NCBI GenBank assembly: GCA_045804965.1
Contig: JBJMMD010000009.1
Span: 1-64,000, forward strand
DNA: 64,000 nt
Direction: 5' to 3'
Origin: CAVTUU01 sp045804965
Lineage (GTDB): Bacteria > Chloroflexota > Chloroflexia > Thermomicrobiales > UBA6265
Shown here: piece after piece, positions 33,691-44,100 of the stretch
Numbering within the stretch: position 1 is the stretch's first letter
How the letters are laid out: every line of letters starts with the position of its first letter
Made by a program: the position numbers and the translations under genes
Notes under the pieces: generated by a model
The model's input: the letters and a program-made list of their open reading frames with translations, nothing else
What the model was told of the DNA's origin: nothing
The model's database searches: none

Positions 33691-33910
33691 GTGCGAGTGC
33701 CTGGCCCCGCACGCCAACGCGACAACAACATGCAGAAAGACTCATCGGTGAGCTGTCGTCGCTCGCAAGTCATGGAAACCGGACGCTGAGGAAATTTGTT
33801 ACGTATTCGTGAAAATTAATGCATTCCCGCCGTGAATCACGTACTATGCGTGTCGGCAAAATTTTGGTTGGACCCTGCATAAGTCGGCGACGGAGCTTGA
33901 AACGTAATAG

Positions 33911-35854
33911 ATGGCACTTCAAGGCATCGCTTCGGGTCATTCCAATCGTCATCTCAAGCAATGGCTCTTATCAGAGGGGCCTGAGGAAGTCGAAGGACCC
34001 TACGAACAAGAGCGTCACCACCACGTCCACCCCTGGTGGCAAGTGGTGTGTCTTACTGGTGTCGACTACTTTTCGACCTTGGGTTACCAACCCGGCATCG
34101 CGGTCCTCGCGGCAGGCATGCTGTCGCCGATCGCCACACTGATTCTCGTGCTCATCACGCTGTTCGGCGCCCTGCCGATGTACAAGCGCGTCGCCGCCGC
34201 AAGTCCGCATGGCGATGGTTCGATTTCCATGCTCAGCCGCCTGCTCTCTTGGTGGCAAGGCAAGCTCTTCGTGCTTTGCCTGATCGGATTCGTCGCGACA
34301 AGTTTCGTCATCACAATCACGCTTTCCGCCGCCGACGCAACCGCACACATTACTGAAAACCCCTATACCGACTTCCTCGGCGGATCTGAGGTCATCATCA
34401 CGCTCGTGTTGATCGCCTTGCTGGCGGGGGTGTTCCTGAAGGGCTTCAGCGAAGCAATAGGGATCGCAGTTGTTTTGGTCGCGGTTTATCTTGCGTTGAA
34501 CGTCGTGGTCATCGTCGACGGGTTCATCGCGATCGCCCAGAACCCGGACTTCATCTCGAATTGGCGACACGCATTGTCCAAGGAACATGCCAATCCGATC
34601 CTGATGGTCGGCGCCGCGCTCGTCGTCTTTCCCAAACTCGCCCTCGGCCTCTCAGGGTTCGAAACTGGCGTTCTGGTCATGCCATTGGTCAAAGGCAATC
34701 CTGATGACCAAGAACGAAAACCTGTGGGCCGCATTCGCAACACGCACAAACTCCTCACCGCTGCCGCTTGGATCATGAGCGTGATGCTGATCACGAGCAG
34801 CTTCGTGACGACGCTGCTCATTCCTCATGACCTGTTCGAGGAAGGCGGCGCAGCCAACGGCCGGGCGCTGTCATATTTGGCGCATGAGCGGTTGGGCAGC
34901 ACGTTCGGCACGATCTACGACATCAGCACGATCCTCATCCTGTGGTTCGCCGGGGCTTCGGCGATGGCGGGATTGTTGAACATCGTACCCCGCTATCTCC
35001 CGCGCTACGGCATGGCCCCAGATTGGGCGCGGGCGACTCGCCCACTGGTGATGATTTTTGCGGCCATCTGCGTCGCGGTGACGATTTATTTTAGGGCCGA
35101 TGTTGATGCGCAGGCGGGCGCCTACGCGACCGGTGTGTTGGTGGTAATCACCTCGGCTTCCGTCGCTGTCACACTCGCCGCCCGCCGTCGTCGCCAAGAA
35201 AAGGCGGCGATATGGTTTGGCATTGTCTCGTTGATCTTCATTTACACCACAGTACTGACGGTCGTTGAATCGCCTGACGGCGTCAAAATCGCCTCGTTCT
35301 TTATCGTCGCTGTCGTGGTTGCCTCGCTCTTCTCCCGTGTTTGGCGCTCGACCGAGCTGCGCGCCACCGAAGTACGGTTAGATCCGGTCGCCGAACAGTT
35401 CCTCGATGACGCGATCCGTCAGGGCGAGGTTCGGATCATCGCCAACCATCCCGACGACCGCACCCAGCGTGAGTACCTGCTCAAGGAAAAGGAGGAGCGA
35501 GAAGCGAGTAACATCCCGTTGGGCGATCCGGTGCTCTTCCTGGAGATCACCGTCCGCGATGCCTCCGATTTCTCAACCGTGCTCGACGTGGTTGGGGAAG
35601 AAGTCGGCGGCTACCGCGTCCTCCGCGTGAACGGGACATCGATCCCGAACGCGATCGCCGCCGTGCTGCTCGCGATCCGCGATCGCACTGGGCAGCGGCC
35701 GCACGTCTACTTCGGGTGGACCGAAGGCAATCCGCTGAAGTACCTCGCCCGGTTCATCCTCTTCGGCGAAGGCGACATCGCCCCCGTCACCCACGAAGTC
35801 CTTCGCCGCGCCGAACCCAACGCCGACCTCCGTCCCGCCATCCACGTGGGGTAG
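33911..35854 (+). CDS. APC-superfamily amino acid/cation transporter with C-terminal cytosolic domain
   Basis: 647 residues. The N-terminal 40 residues are polar and His-rich ('EQERHHHVHPWWQVV'). Roughly 12 hydrophobic segments follow, with 'TGVDYFSTLGYQPGIAVLAA' and 'SPHGDGSISMLSRLLSWWQG' at the positions of the helix-1 break and the 'PGGG' loop of APC permeases such as KimA. The last ~190 residues are a soluble domain ('ATEVRLDPVAEQFLDDAIRQ', 'GDPVLFLEITVRDASDFSTV', 'VYFGWTEGNPLKYLARFILF'), which suggests regulation from the cytoplasm. Amino acid or potassium uptake are both possible; the sequence does not decide. The ATG at 33911 has no clear Shine-Dalgarno site. The upstream region is AT-rich and probably holds the promoter. 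Confidence 0.8.
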   Translation: MALQGIASGHSNRHLKQWLLSEGPEEVEGPYEQERHHHVHPWWQVVCLTGVDYFSTLGYQPGIAVLAAGMLSPIATLILVLITLFGALPMYKRVAAASPHGDGSISMLSRLLSWWQGKLFVLCLIGFVATSFVITITLSAADATAHITENPYTDFLGGSEVIITLVLIALLAGVFLKGFSEAIGIAVVLVAVYLALNVVVIVDGFIAIAQNPDFISNWRHALSKEHANPILMVGAALVVFPKLALGLSGFETGVLVMPLVKGNPDDQERKPVGRIRNTHKLLTAAAWIMSVMLITSSFVTTLLIPHDLFEEGGAANGRALSYLAHERLGSTFGTIYDISTILILWFAGASAMAGLLNIVPRYLPRYGMAPDWARATRPLVMIFAAICVAVTIYFRADVDAQAGAYATGVLVVITSASVAVTLAARRRRQEKAAIWFGIVSLIFIYTTVLTVVESPDGVKIASFFIVAVVVASLFSRVWRSTELRATEVRLDPVAEQFLDDAIRQGEVRIIANHPDDRTQREYLLKEKEEREASNIPLGDPVLFLEITVRDASDFSTVLDVVGEEVGGYRVLRVNGTSIPNAIAAVLLAIRDRTGQRPHVYFGWTEGNPLKYLARFILFGEGDIAPVTHEVLRRAEPNADLRPAIHVG

Positions 35855-35903
35855 GTCGAGCAATCGGTCAAATTCGTTTCAACATAGCGCGAGGAGAATA
35901 GCG

Positions 35904-36668
35904 TCAATAGTCGACTTTCAGGAGCCGAGTTTGGGTATACAAGCCCGCGGCCTCGAGGGTCTTTTTCGAATTGTGGTTGTAGTACCAGCAGCCCGCCACC
36001 GCGCGCAGGCCCCGCTTGCGCGTGTCGTCGATCAGCAACCGGATCGTCGTGGTTCCGACACCTTGCTGCCGGAAACGCGCGATCGTATGCATGCCGACGC
36101 TCGCCACATCGTCGTAGAGCGCGCTGATTTCCCTGATGCCAAAGCCGACCGGCTCGTCTCCGCGCAGCGTGACGAAGAGCTGACCCGCCGCAATCCGCTC
36201 CTCGATCCGGTCGAACAGGTCGCCTGCTTCCCGGCGAATGAACTCAGCATCGCCCGGTTCAGCCGACCGCAACGTGAACTGACCGGGCTTCTCCAAGGGT
36301 TCACCGGCATCGGCGAAAAAGTACGCCTGCTTCGCGAGTTGGCGGTAGCCGTCGAGCGCATGGGCCAGGTAGCACTCATCGAACGTCGGCACGAACGCGG
36401 CTTGCACCCGCTCCATCCGCCGCAACATTGAGAACGCCTGCTGCCCGTACCGCTTGAACCGATCCTCCATTGCAAACTGCGTAATCAGATTCCCGCCATG
36501 AATCGACGCAAACCCCGCCGCCTCGTGGTTTATGAACATCCGGTAATGCGAAGACGTCAGAATCCGTTCTTCCAAAAACGAGTCGAACGCCGCCGGCAGG
36601 GCCGTGATGTGCCGCCGCACGTCTTCCCGAATCTCGTCGAGCTCAACTTGCTTCATTTGGGGATTCAT
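35904..36668 (-). CDS. GNAT-family acetyltransferase with an N-terminal extension
   Basis: 254 residues. The C-terminal half carries the GNAT fold: 'FTLRSAEPGDAEFIRREAGD', 'LFVTLRGDEPVGFGIREIS', 'ASVGMHTIARFRQQGVGTTT' with the acetyl-CoA loop 'RQQGVG', and 'RAVAGCWYYNHNSKKTLEAA' followed by 'GLY', the N...S...E..G ending. The first 120 residues ('RRHITALPAAFDSFLEERIL', 'AFVPTFDECYLAHALDGYRQ') form a helical domain of unknown function. The substrate is unknown. No good ribosome site precedes the ATG. It lies 57 bases downstream of the HicB-like gene on the same strand and could share its transcript. Confidence 0.75.
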   Translation of the reverse strand: MNPQMKQVELDEIREDVRRHITALPAAFDSFLEERILTSSHYRMFINHEAAGFASIHGGNLITQFAMEDRFKRYGQQAFSMLRRMERVQAAFVPTFDECYLAHALDGYRQLAKQAYFFADAGEPLEKPGQFTLRSAEPGDAEFIRREAGDLFDRIEERIAAGQLFVTLRGDEPVGFGIREISALYDDVASVGMHTIARFRQQGVGTTTIRLLIDDTRKRGLRAVAGCWYYNHNSKKTLEAAGLYTQTRLLKVDY

Positions 36669-36725
36669 GATTAAAGGCGCTCAATCTTTTCTTGATCCAA
36701 ACTGGCTTGGCCTGACACTTTACGG

Positions 36726-36902
36726 TTAGAGGGCCGACACAAAAGTTGGTGTTGGAGGCTCGAAGTACAGCTCAAGAGCTTCCCGAAGATTGGCCAGCGC
36801 TTCCTCTTCGGTTTCTCCCTGGCTTGCAACGTCAATCTCAAGACACTGGGCGACGAACCATTTGTCTTCGCGAACAATGCTTGCTGTCATTCTTCGTTTC
36901 AT
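36726..36902 (-). CDS. HicB-like antitoxin (orphan)
   Basis: 58 residues from ATG 36902, with AAGGAGGG about 10 bases upstream. The single domain matches the HicB N-terminal fold: 'TASIVREDKWFVAQCLEIDV' then 'ASQGETEEEALANLREALEL', i.e. a beta strand, an 'A.C.E.D..SQG.T..EA...L.EA..L' core and a short tail. The DNA-binding C-terminal domain of longer HicB proteins is absent. A HicA toxin (a 60-80 residue basic dsRBD-like protein) should adjoin, but the 57 bases downstream and the 380 bases upstream contain no such frame. It is therefore either an orphan antitoxin or one of the many HicB-like proteins not in toxin pairs. Confidence 0.7.
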   Translation of the reverse strand: MKRRMTASIVREDKWFVAQCLEIDVASQGETEEEALANLREALELYFEPPTPTFVSAL

Positions 36903-37287
36903 CAGCGTAGATCCCTCCTTGCTCAAAGTTTAGCGAAAGTCACGAAGCCCGATTACTCATGGACAGCCAGCCAGAATAAGAACTCCTCTTGGAGATTGGT
37001 AGCGACTTCGACAAACGTTCATGCCGCTTTCGCTCCTGCGAGGAGTCATGCGAACGCAGCCGGCAACACCTTTATGCCGCCACACGTCATCCCGGATTTC
37101 TGCGAATTCGACCGCCGCGAAGTATTGGTCCATGGCGCGGATTTTCGTTCATCTTACGCCGCCCGCAACGGCGCGGCCGATGGCTCGCTGATTCTGCTCC
37201 ACGCGTGGACCGCCAGCCGGATGGGCTATAGTGGGACAACTCAAACTCAGTGGGCGTCGCTTTGCTCGGTCACCGCGGGGCCACCCT
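36903..37287. other. 385-bp spacer upstream of the AAA/LuxR regulator
   Basis: An open plus-strand frame from 36996 with no recognised domain or ribosome site occupies most of it; I do not call it as a gene. A TATAGT box at 37227-37232 lies about 55 bases before the regulator start, without a matching -35. Confidence 0.35.
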
Positions 37288-39663
37288 ATGGAGCGCACAG
37301 CCTCACTCGATCGCAGATCTGCGAAGCCAGCCATCCTCCTGCCGCTGCCAGATGAAGAACGAAGTGGCGCCGGAAGGTTGCCGGCGCCACTTATATCCCT
37401 GATCGGGCGAGAAGAAGAGATCGCGGCAGCCTGCGCAATAGTTCGCCAAGCGGATGTCCGTCTGCTGACCTTCACCGGTCCCGGTGGGGTAGGCAAGACC
37501 CAACTCGCCCTCGCGGTTGGTCGTGAACTACGTGGCGACTTCGCTGAAGGAGTCGTCTTTGTTCCGCTCGCGCCGCTGAGCGACTCCACACTCGTTGCAC
37601 CGACGATCGCGCAGGCGCTTGGCATCCGAACCTATGGCGCCGACCCAGTGATCGACAGCATTCGAGCGGCAATCGGTGAGCGCGAACTGTTCCTCGTGCT
37701 CGACAACTTCGAACATGTCACCGAGGCTGCGCCGTTGCTTGTGGACCTCCTTACCTCCTGCTCTCGACTGCAAATCTTGGTGACGAGGCGGGCTCTACTT
37801 CAGATCACAGGGGAGCGCGCGGTTGAAGTCTTGCCGTTGGGACTACCAAATCCATCACACCCACAATCGGCGGAGGAGTTGACACACTACGATGCCGTCC
37901 GTCTCTTCGTCAGTCGCGCTCACGAGGTGAAACCATCCTTCGCTCTAACTGATCGAAACGATGGAACGGTCGCCGAACTTTGTGTTCGCTTAGACGGGTT
38001 GCCACTCGCGCTCGAACTGGCGGCAGCCCGAATGCGCGTGCTTACCCCGTCTTCTCTTTTAGAGCAACTTACCGATCATCTACACATCCTGACAAGTGGA
38101 CACCGCGACGCGCCGGAACGGCTGCGAACGTTGCGCCACGCGATCGGTTGGAGCTACGACCTCCTGACGTCTGAAGAGCAACGTCTTTTTCGCCGTCTTT
38201 CGGTCTTTGTCGGAGGGTTCACGCTTGACGCCGCCAAGATCGTCGGAGCCGCCAGCGCCGTGCTGGAATACCTCAGCTCGCTCATCGACAAGAGCTTGGT
38301 CCAACAGTCAGAACAGCCGCACGGCGAACCGCGATTCTCGCTGCTGGAAACGATCCGTGAGTACGGTCTTGAACAACTAGGGGGAAGTGGCGAAGTCGAG
38401 GATCTGCGGGCAAGCCACGCCGCGTATTTCCTCGCTTTCGCAGAGCAGATAGACCAAATACGCTTGACTGAGGTAAGCGGAACTACCGGCGACCGGCTGG
38501 AAGTGGAACTTCCCAACATACGCGCTGTGTTTGCGTGGGCAGAAAATCACAACACCGAACTGATGCTTAGGCTGGCGCTCGCACTCTGGTGGTTCTGGGA
38601 AGATCGTGGTTCGTTGGAGGAAGCCGGCACCTGGTTGGAACGGACGATCGAGGCAACAACAGGAGTTCCGTCGAGTTTGTATGGTCTCCGCGCTCAGTTG
38701 TTGGCAGTTGCCGTTCTCGGCGCTACATGGCAGGGGAACTATGATCGCGCGGCGGTGCTGGCCGAAGAAGCGTCATCACTTGCAGCTGAGACCGGTGATG
38801 CCAAGGCGTCTGCGATGGTAGCGCTGAGCCTAGGTCACCTCGCGATTTGGCGGGAAGATTGGGGCTGCGCAGAAACATATTTGACCGATGCGCTCGCGCA
38901 GTGGCGAGACCTAACTCCGTCGAAAGGACTTATTTCGACGCTATATCGACTTGGACTCCTCGCCGCGCTGCAAGGGAAGCAGAAGGAGGCTGAGTCATGG
39001 TTTGCCGAAGACCTCGCGGTCGCGCAAGCTCAGGGCTGGACCGTTCCAACCGCGTTCGCTTTGGAGGCCCTCGGCAGTTGCGCACTCGATCAGGGCGACC
39101 GTCGGCGAGCGGCTTCCTACTTCGCCGAGGCGCTGACGCTCGCCCGAGATGGTAGCGCTTTGGGGGCGGTCGCCAATTGCTTCCAGAACCTAGGGGCGAT
39201 AGCCGCAGCCACTGGGAAACCGGAACAGGGAGTTCACCTCTACGGAGCGTGTGAAGCGTTGCGAGTGCGCAGGGGTTTTAATGCACAGCCTACTGCTGAG
39301 TACCTTCATCTCGAACAAGCCATCGCCCCAGCCCGAAAGGCGCTGTCCAATGAGGCTTTCGCGGCCGCTTGGACGGAGGGTCGAGAGATGCCTTTGGACC
39401 AAGCTATTGCCGTAGCGTTTGATGTAGCAAATCAGTTCGACTCGGAACATTCTCCGGCCCAAGCGTTGCCGGCGGGGCTGACCTCGCGCGAGCAGGAAGT
39501 CCTCCGACTCCTCGTCGAAGGTCTGTCCGACAAGGAGATCGCTGAGGCACTTGGGACCAGTCCTCGTACCGCCTCTAAGCACGTCGAGACCATCCGTGGA
39601 AAGCTTGACGTGCCCTCCCGCACCGCTGCCGCGATCTACGCCACGCGTCACGGTCTTATCTGA
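37288..39663 (+). CDS. AAA-ATPase/TPR/LuxR transcriptional regulator
   Basis: About 791 residues. 'RLPAPLISLIGREEEIAAAC' opens the protein. A P-loop (GPGGVGKT, residues 64-71) and a Walker B-like 'LFLVLDNFEHV' define an AP-ATPase/STAND-type module, followed by 'LDGLPLALELAAARMRVLTP' and a winged-helix-like 'RTLRHAIGWSYDLLTSEEQR'. Residues about 400-700 contain TPR-like helices ('AVLGATWQGNYDRAAVLAEE', 'ALEALGSCALDQGDRRRAAS'). The last 62 residues are a LuxR helix-turn-helix: 'LTSREQEVLRLLVEGLSDKE', 'IAEALGTSPRTASKHVETIR', 'LDVPSRTAAAIYATRHGLI'. The family works as ligand- or partner-triggered ATP switches. The secreted NHL protein 191 bases downstream is a plausible target. The ATG at 37288 is chosen by alignment with the paralogue at 47854-50235. 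Confidence 0.85.
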   Translation: MERTASLDRRSAKPAILLPLPDEERSGAGRLPAPLISLIGREEEIAAACAIVRQADVRLLTFTGPGGVGKTQLALAVGRELRGDFAEGVVFVPLAPLSDSTLVAPTIAQALGIRTYGADPVIDSIRAAIGERELFLVLDNFEHVTEAAPLLVDLLTSCSRLQILVTRRALLQITGERAVEVLPLGLPNPSHPQSAEELTHYDAVRLFVSRAHEVKPSFALTDRNDGTVAELCVRLDGLPLALELAAARMRVLTPSSLLEQLTDHLHILTSGHRDAPERLRTLRHAIGWSYDLLTSEEQRLFRRLSVFVGGFTLDAAKIVGAASAVLEYLSSLIDKSLVQQSEQPHGEPRFSLLETIREYGLEQLGGSGEVEDLRASHAAYFLAFAEQIDQIRLTEVSGTTGDRLEVELPNIRAVFAWAENHNTELMLRLALALWWFWEDRGSLEEAGTWLERTIEATTGVPSSLYGLRAQLLAVAVLGATWQGNYDRAAVLAEEASSLAAETGDAKASAMVALSLGHLAIWREDWGCAETYLTDALAQWRDLTPSKGLISTLYRLGLLAALQGKQKEAESWFAEDLAVAQAQGWTVPTAFALEALGSCALDQGDRRRAASYFAEALTLARDGSALGAVANCFQNLGAIAAATGKPEQGVHLYGACEALRVRRGFNAQPTAEYLHLEQAIAPARKALSNEAFAAAWTEGREMPLDQAIAVAFDVANQFDSEHSPAQALPAGLTSREQEVLRLLVEGLSDKEIAEALGTSPRTASKHVETIRGKLDVPSRTAAAIYATRHGLI

Positions 39664-39854
39664 GGTCCACTAAACAACGCCTACGCAATTTTCCCCGCGC
39701 TCCAATGGATCGCCTACGAACAAATGCTGATGTGGGAGCCACTACATAGGTCTAGGCTGACCGTGCACTGATGAGCGCTCACAGTGAGTACGGCCTGGAC
39801 CGTACAAGCGCACCTCATCCGAAAGATCGAACACATAACATAAAGGAGACTGCT

Positions 39855-41039
39855 ATGTTCACGTTGCGATCGATGAGAGCTTTGTTTGCGTTTGTGGTGG
39901 TCTTTGCTCTGATCGGTGCGGGCGCGGCCGGGGCTCTTGCCCAGGACGCAACGCCGGACTCTGGCACACCACAGGCGCCGCAATTGCCACCCATGTCAGC
40001 CAACGTTTCCGTCTTCGCAACCGGGCTCGAGAACCCACGCGGTCTGAAATTCGGTCCCGATGGCGCGCTTTACGTGGCTGAAGGCGGCAAAGGAGGGACG
40101 ACTTCGACGGATGGTCAGTGTGAGCAAGTGGTTCCTCCCGTTGGTCCTTACACCGGTGGAAAAACCGCCCGCATCTCGAAGATCGACCCGAGTGGTCAGC
40201 GCACCACAATCGCTGACGGTTTGGCGTCGAATCAAACTTCACCTCAGCTCGGCAGCCTCGTTGCCGGTGTCGCTGACATCGCGTTTGTTGGCGACACGCT
40301 GTACGCCCTCATTGCCGGCGGCGGTTGCTCGCACGGTCACCTCGATGCCCCGAACGGCGTGCTTCGCGTCAATCCAGACGGCACGACGGAACTTGTCGCC
40401 GATTTGAGCGCGTTTGTGAAAGCGAATCCGGTCGCGACACCAAACCCGGGCGATTTTGAGCCCGATGAAGGCGCCTACGCAATGACCGAACTCGACGGAA
40501 TGCTCTACGTCGTCGAGTCGAACCACGGCGCGATTGACAGAGTCGATCCCGCAACCGGGGAAACGAGCCGGCTCATTGACATCTCGAAAACCGAAGGTCA
40601 CGTTGTCCCAACCGCGATCGTCGTGGGGCCAGACGGCAATTTCTATCTCAGCAACTTGTCGACATTCCCGGCCAGGGAAGGCGTCGCTGTCGTCTACAAG
40701 CTCACGCCTGATGGACAACTCAGCAAGTACGCTGAAGGTCTGACCGCGGTACTCGGCCTCGCCTTCGACAACCAGGGCCGTCTCTACGCACTCGAAACAA
40801 CCGGCGCAGGCAGCCCTGATGCGCCAATTGTTCCAGGCACGGGCCGCGTGGTGCGGCTGACGGAGAACGGAGAGTTGGAAATCATCGCAACTGGCTTGGT
40901 CTTTCCAACTGCGATGACATTCGGCAAAGACGGCAACCTCTACGTCTCGAACTTCGGCTTCGGCTTCTCACCTGACGCCGGACAGATCGTAAATATTGAC
41001 ATGTCCGCGCCTCTCCCAGAGTCCAGCCCGACGGCATAG
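39855..41039 (+). CDS. Secreted ScyD/ScyE-like NHL beta-propeller protein
   Basis: 394 residues from ATG 39855 (AAAGGAG six bases upstream; the longer in-frame ATG at 39771 has no site). Signal peptide FAFVVVFALIGAGAAGALAQ, then a short 'DATPDSGTPQAP' linker. The body has repeated blades: 'FATGLENPRGLKFGPDGALY', 'AEGGKGGTTST', 'RISKIDPSGQRTTIADGLAS', 'YVVESNHGAIDRVDPATGET', 'AIVVGPDGNFYLSNLSTFP', 'VYKLTPDGQLSKYAEGLT', 'AMTFGKDGNLYVSNFGFG'. This matches the ScyD/ScyE family, first named for scytonemin-cluster propellers but widespread as secreted proteins of unknown role. It is likely extracellular. It lies 191 bases after the AAA/LuxR regulator and before a bidirectional hairpin. Confidence 0.85.
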   Translation: MFTLRSMRALFAFVVVFALIGAGAAGALAQDATPDSGTPQAPQLPPMSANVSVFATGLENPRGLKFGPDGALYVAEGGKGGTTSTDGQCEQVVPPVGPYTGGKTARISKIDPSGQRTTIADGLASNQTSPQLGSLVAGVADIAFVGDTLYALIAGGGCSHGHLDAPNGVLRVNPDGTTELVADLSAFVKANPVATPNPGDFEPDEGAYAMTELDGMLYVVESNHGAIDRVDPATGETSRLIDISKTEGHVVPTAIVVGPDGNFYLSNLSTFPAREGVAVVYKLTPDGQLSKYAEGLTAVLGLAFDNQGRLYALETTGAGSPDAPIVPGTGRVVRLTENGELEIIATGLVFPTAMTFGKDGNLYVSNFGFGFSPDAGQIVNIDMSAPLPESSPTA

Positions 41040-41105
41040 TGACTCGGTGAGGCTGTTGCGCGAACATGCACCGCTGCCTCTCATCCGACCGAGCTTGACC
41101 CAAAA

Positions 41106-41137
41106 ATGCGGCCCCGGACACCTGCCCGGGGCCGCAT
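41106..41137 (-). terminator. Bidirectional hairpin terminator between the NHL gene and nrdJ
   Basis: ATGCGGCCCCGG and CCGGGGCCGCAT form a 12-bp perfect stem around 8 bases. On the minus strand it is followed by TTTTTGGG, serving nrdJ, whose stop is 21 bases upstream of it. It also lies 66 bases after the plus-strand NHL gene and may stop that transcript too. Confidence 0.85.
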
Positions 41138-41157
41138 TCCATCAGAATGATTTATCC

Positions 41158-44100
41158 CTACGAACACCCCAGCGAGTTGCCGCAGTTGAGGCATTTGTAG
41201 CAGGCGCCGTTGCGGACGGTGATGTGGCCGCAAACGTCGCAGAAGGGAGCGTCGCCCGACATTTCCGCGAGTTGCGCGTCAAGGGAGTTCATTCGTGCGG
41301 GCGCATCCGCGACGAGGGTCACGGAGTTGGTCGCCGTCACCGTCAGGCCGTTGGATGCGCCGTTCTTGACGTTGCCGTTGGCGTGGGCCTTGATGATGGG
41401 CTCGGCCGCTGGTTCCGCTGCGACGGCGAGTGCGCTCGGTCTGCTCGACTCGGTCTCGGCGCCGGTCTCCGATGCAGGCTGAGGCGCGCCGGCGGCCGCC
41501 TCGGGCGCCGCGATTGCCGCATCATTGGCCGACGAATCGCCGCCGGCGTTCAGGTCTGAATCCTCGTCACCCTGGTCGAGCTCGGGTGGATTCTGGACGA
41601 GATCGGTGCGGCCCAGGTATTCAAGTCCAAGCACCCGGAAGACATAGTCGATGATCGACGTTGCCATCTTGATGTTTGGATGACCGGAGACCATGCCCTG
41701 CGGCTCGAAGCGGACGAAGGTGAAGGTGTCGACGAACTCATCGAGCGGCACGCCGTATTGCAGCCCCTTCGAGACTGCGATCGCGAAGCAGTTGATCATC
41801 GAGCGGTAGGCCGCGCCTTCCTTGTGCATGTCGATGAAGATCTCGCCGAGGCTGCCGTCTTCGTACTCGCCCGTGCGCAGGTAGACCTTGTGTCCCGCGA
41901 CCCGGCCTTCCTGGGTGAACCCATGCCGCTTCGACGGCAATCGCCGCCGCGCGGGGATACCGAACCCTACCGCTTCAGCCGGCAACTCAGCCGAGGCGAC
42001 CCGCTCCGTGAGTTCCCGTTCCCATTCGTCCCGGGCCTGCGCCACGGCGCTGGCGACGCGATCCTCAATCTCCTGCTCGACCTCTTCACGGCTGAGCAGG
42101 TCCTCGTCTGCGCTGCGCTCGTGATCGCTCTTCGAGGACAACGGCTGGCTGAGCTTGGAGCCATCGCGGTAGATCGCCATCGCCTTGAGCCCGTGCGCCC
42201 AGCTCTCCTTGTAGGCATCCATGATGTCGTCGATGCTCGCCTCGTTCGGCATGTTGATCGTCTTCGAGATCGCGCCCGAGAGGAAGCTCTGGGCCGCGCC
42301 CATCATCTTGACGTGCCCCATGTAATGGATGAAGCGCGTGCCCTTCCTCCCGCATTTGTTCGCAGTGTCGAACACCGGCAGATGCTCCGGTTTCAGATGC
42401 GGCGCGCCCTCGACGGTCATCGTGCCGCAGATGTGTTCGTTCGCCGCCTCGATCTGCGTCCGCGTGAATCCAAGCACGCTGAGCAGATCGAACCCAGGCT
42501 TGCTGGCGTCGGCCATCGCGATGCCGGCGCGGGCAAGCGCTTCTTCACCCAGTGTCCAGGCGTTGAAGGCGAACGGCAGCTCGAACACGCCGGGCAACGC
42601 CTTCTCGACCTTGTCTAGGTCTTCGTCGCTGAAACCGCGTTCTTTCAGTGTGACGCGATTGATGTGTGGCGCGCCGGCGAGCGTGAGCGTGCCGAGCACA
42701 TAGTTCAGAATTTCGTTTCGCTCCTCTGCCGAGTAGCCGAGATTCTTCAACGCGGGCTCGATGCTTTGATTGGCGATCTTGAAATAGCCGCCACCGGCAA
42801 GCTTCTTGAACTTGACCAGGGCGAAATCGGGCTCGACTCCGGTCGTGTCGCAATCCATGAGCAGGCCGATCGTGCCGGTCGGCGCGAGCAGTGTCGTCTG
42901 CGCGTTGCGATAGCCATACAACTCGCCGCCCGCCAGCGCCCGGTTCCAAGCATCGCGCGCCGCTTCAACCAGATCGGCTGGCGTGGCGTTCGGGTCGATA
43001 CCCATGGGAACGACCGAAAGCCCTTCGTAGTCTTCGGCCGGGGCGTTGTATGCCGCCCGGCGATGGTTACGGATGACCCGCAGCATGTGGCGCTCGTTCT
43101 CGGCGTAGCCGGGAAACGGCCCAAGGTGCTTCGCCAGTTCCGCCGAGGTTGCGTACGACTCGCCGGTCATGATCGCGGTCATCGCTCCGGTGTAGGCCCG
43201 CGCCTCGTCGGAGTCGTACGGCAGCCCGCGCAGCATCAGCACTGTGCCGATATTGGCGTAGCCCAGGCCCAGCGTGCGGAACTCGTACGAGAGCTGGGCG
43301 ATCTCCTTGCTCGGGAATCCAGCCATCAGCACGCTGATCTCGAGCACGATCGTCCACAGCCGGATCGCGTGTTTATACGCCTCGATATCAACCTCGCCGG
43401 TCTCGACGTCCACGAACTTGACGAGATTGAGGCTCGCCAAATTGCACGCCGTATTGTCGAGGAACATATATTCGGAACACGGATTACTTGCGTTGATGCG
43501 GTCGCTCGCGGGGCAGGTGTGCCATTCATTGATGGTGGTGTCGAGTTGGACGCCGGGGTCGGCGCTCTGCCATGCGGCTTCCGCGATCTTGTGCCAGAGC
43601 TCCCGCGCTTTGACGGTCTTGCTGATGTGGTTCGGATCGGTCCGCCAGCGCAAATCCCACGTGCCATCGTCCTCAACGGCCTGCAAGAACTCGTTCGGCA
43701 CGCGCACGGAATTGTTTGCGTTCTGGCCGGAGACCGTGGCGTACGCATCGCCGTTGAAATCGGCCGGATAGCCGGCGGCAATCAGGGCGGCTACTTTCTT
43801 CTCCTCGTCCGCTTTCCAGGTGATGAAGGTTTCGATGTCAGGATGATCGAGATCGAGGCAAACCATCTTCGCCGCGCGGCGTGTCGTGCCCCCGCTCTTG
43901 ATCGCGCCGGCCGCGCGGTCGCCCACCTTCAGGAAGCTCATTAAGCCGGACGAGGTCCCGCCGCCGGAGAGCGGCTCGCCCTCACCGCGGAGAGCAGAGA
44001 AGTTGGTGCCGGTGCCGGACCCGTACTTGAAGAGGCGCGCCTCACGAACCCACAGGTCCATGATCCCGCCCTCGGAGACCAAATCGTCGGCGATCGGCTG

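Noticed and set aside
33527..33745. N-terminal extension of the PQQ-propeller frame
   Set aside because: It translates a dispersed repeat and lies before a proper signal peptide, so a later start is more likely.
36996..37355. 120-codon frame upstream of the AAA/LuxR gene
   Set aside because: It has no ribosome site or recognisable domain and overlaps the start of the regulator in another frame.
42664..43944. Long plus-strand frame opposite nrdJ (426 codons)
   Set aside because: It is an antisense shadow of the ribonucleotide reductase, whose motifs are unambiguous on the other strand.
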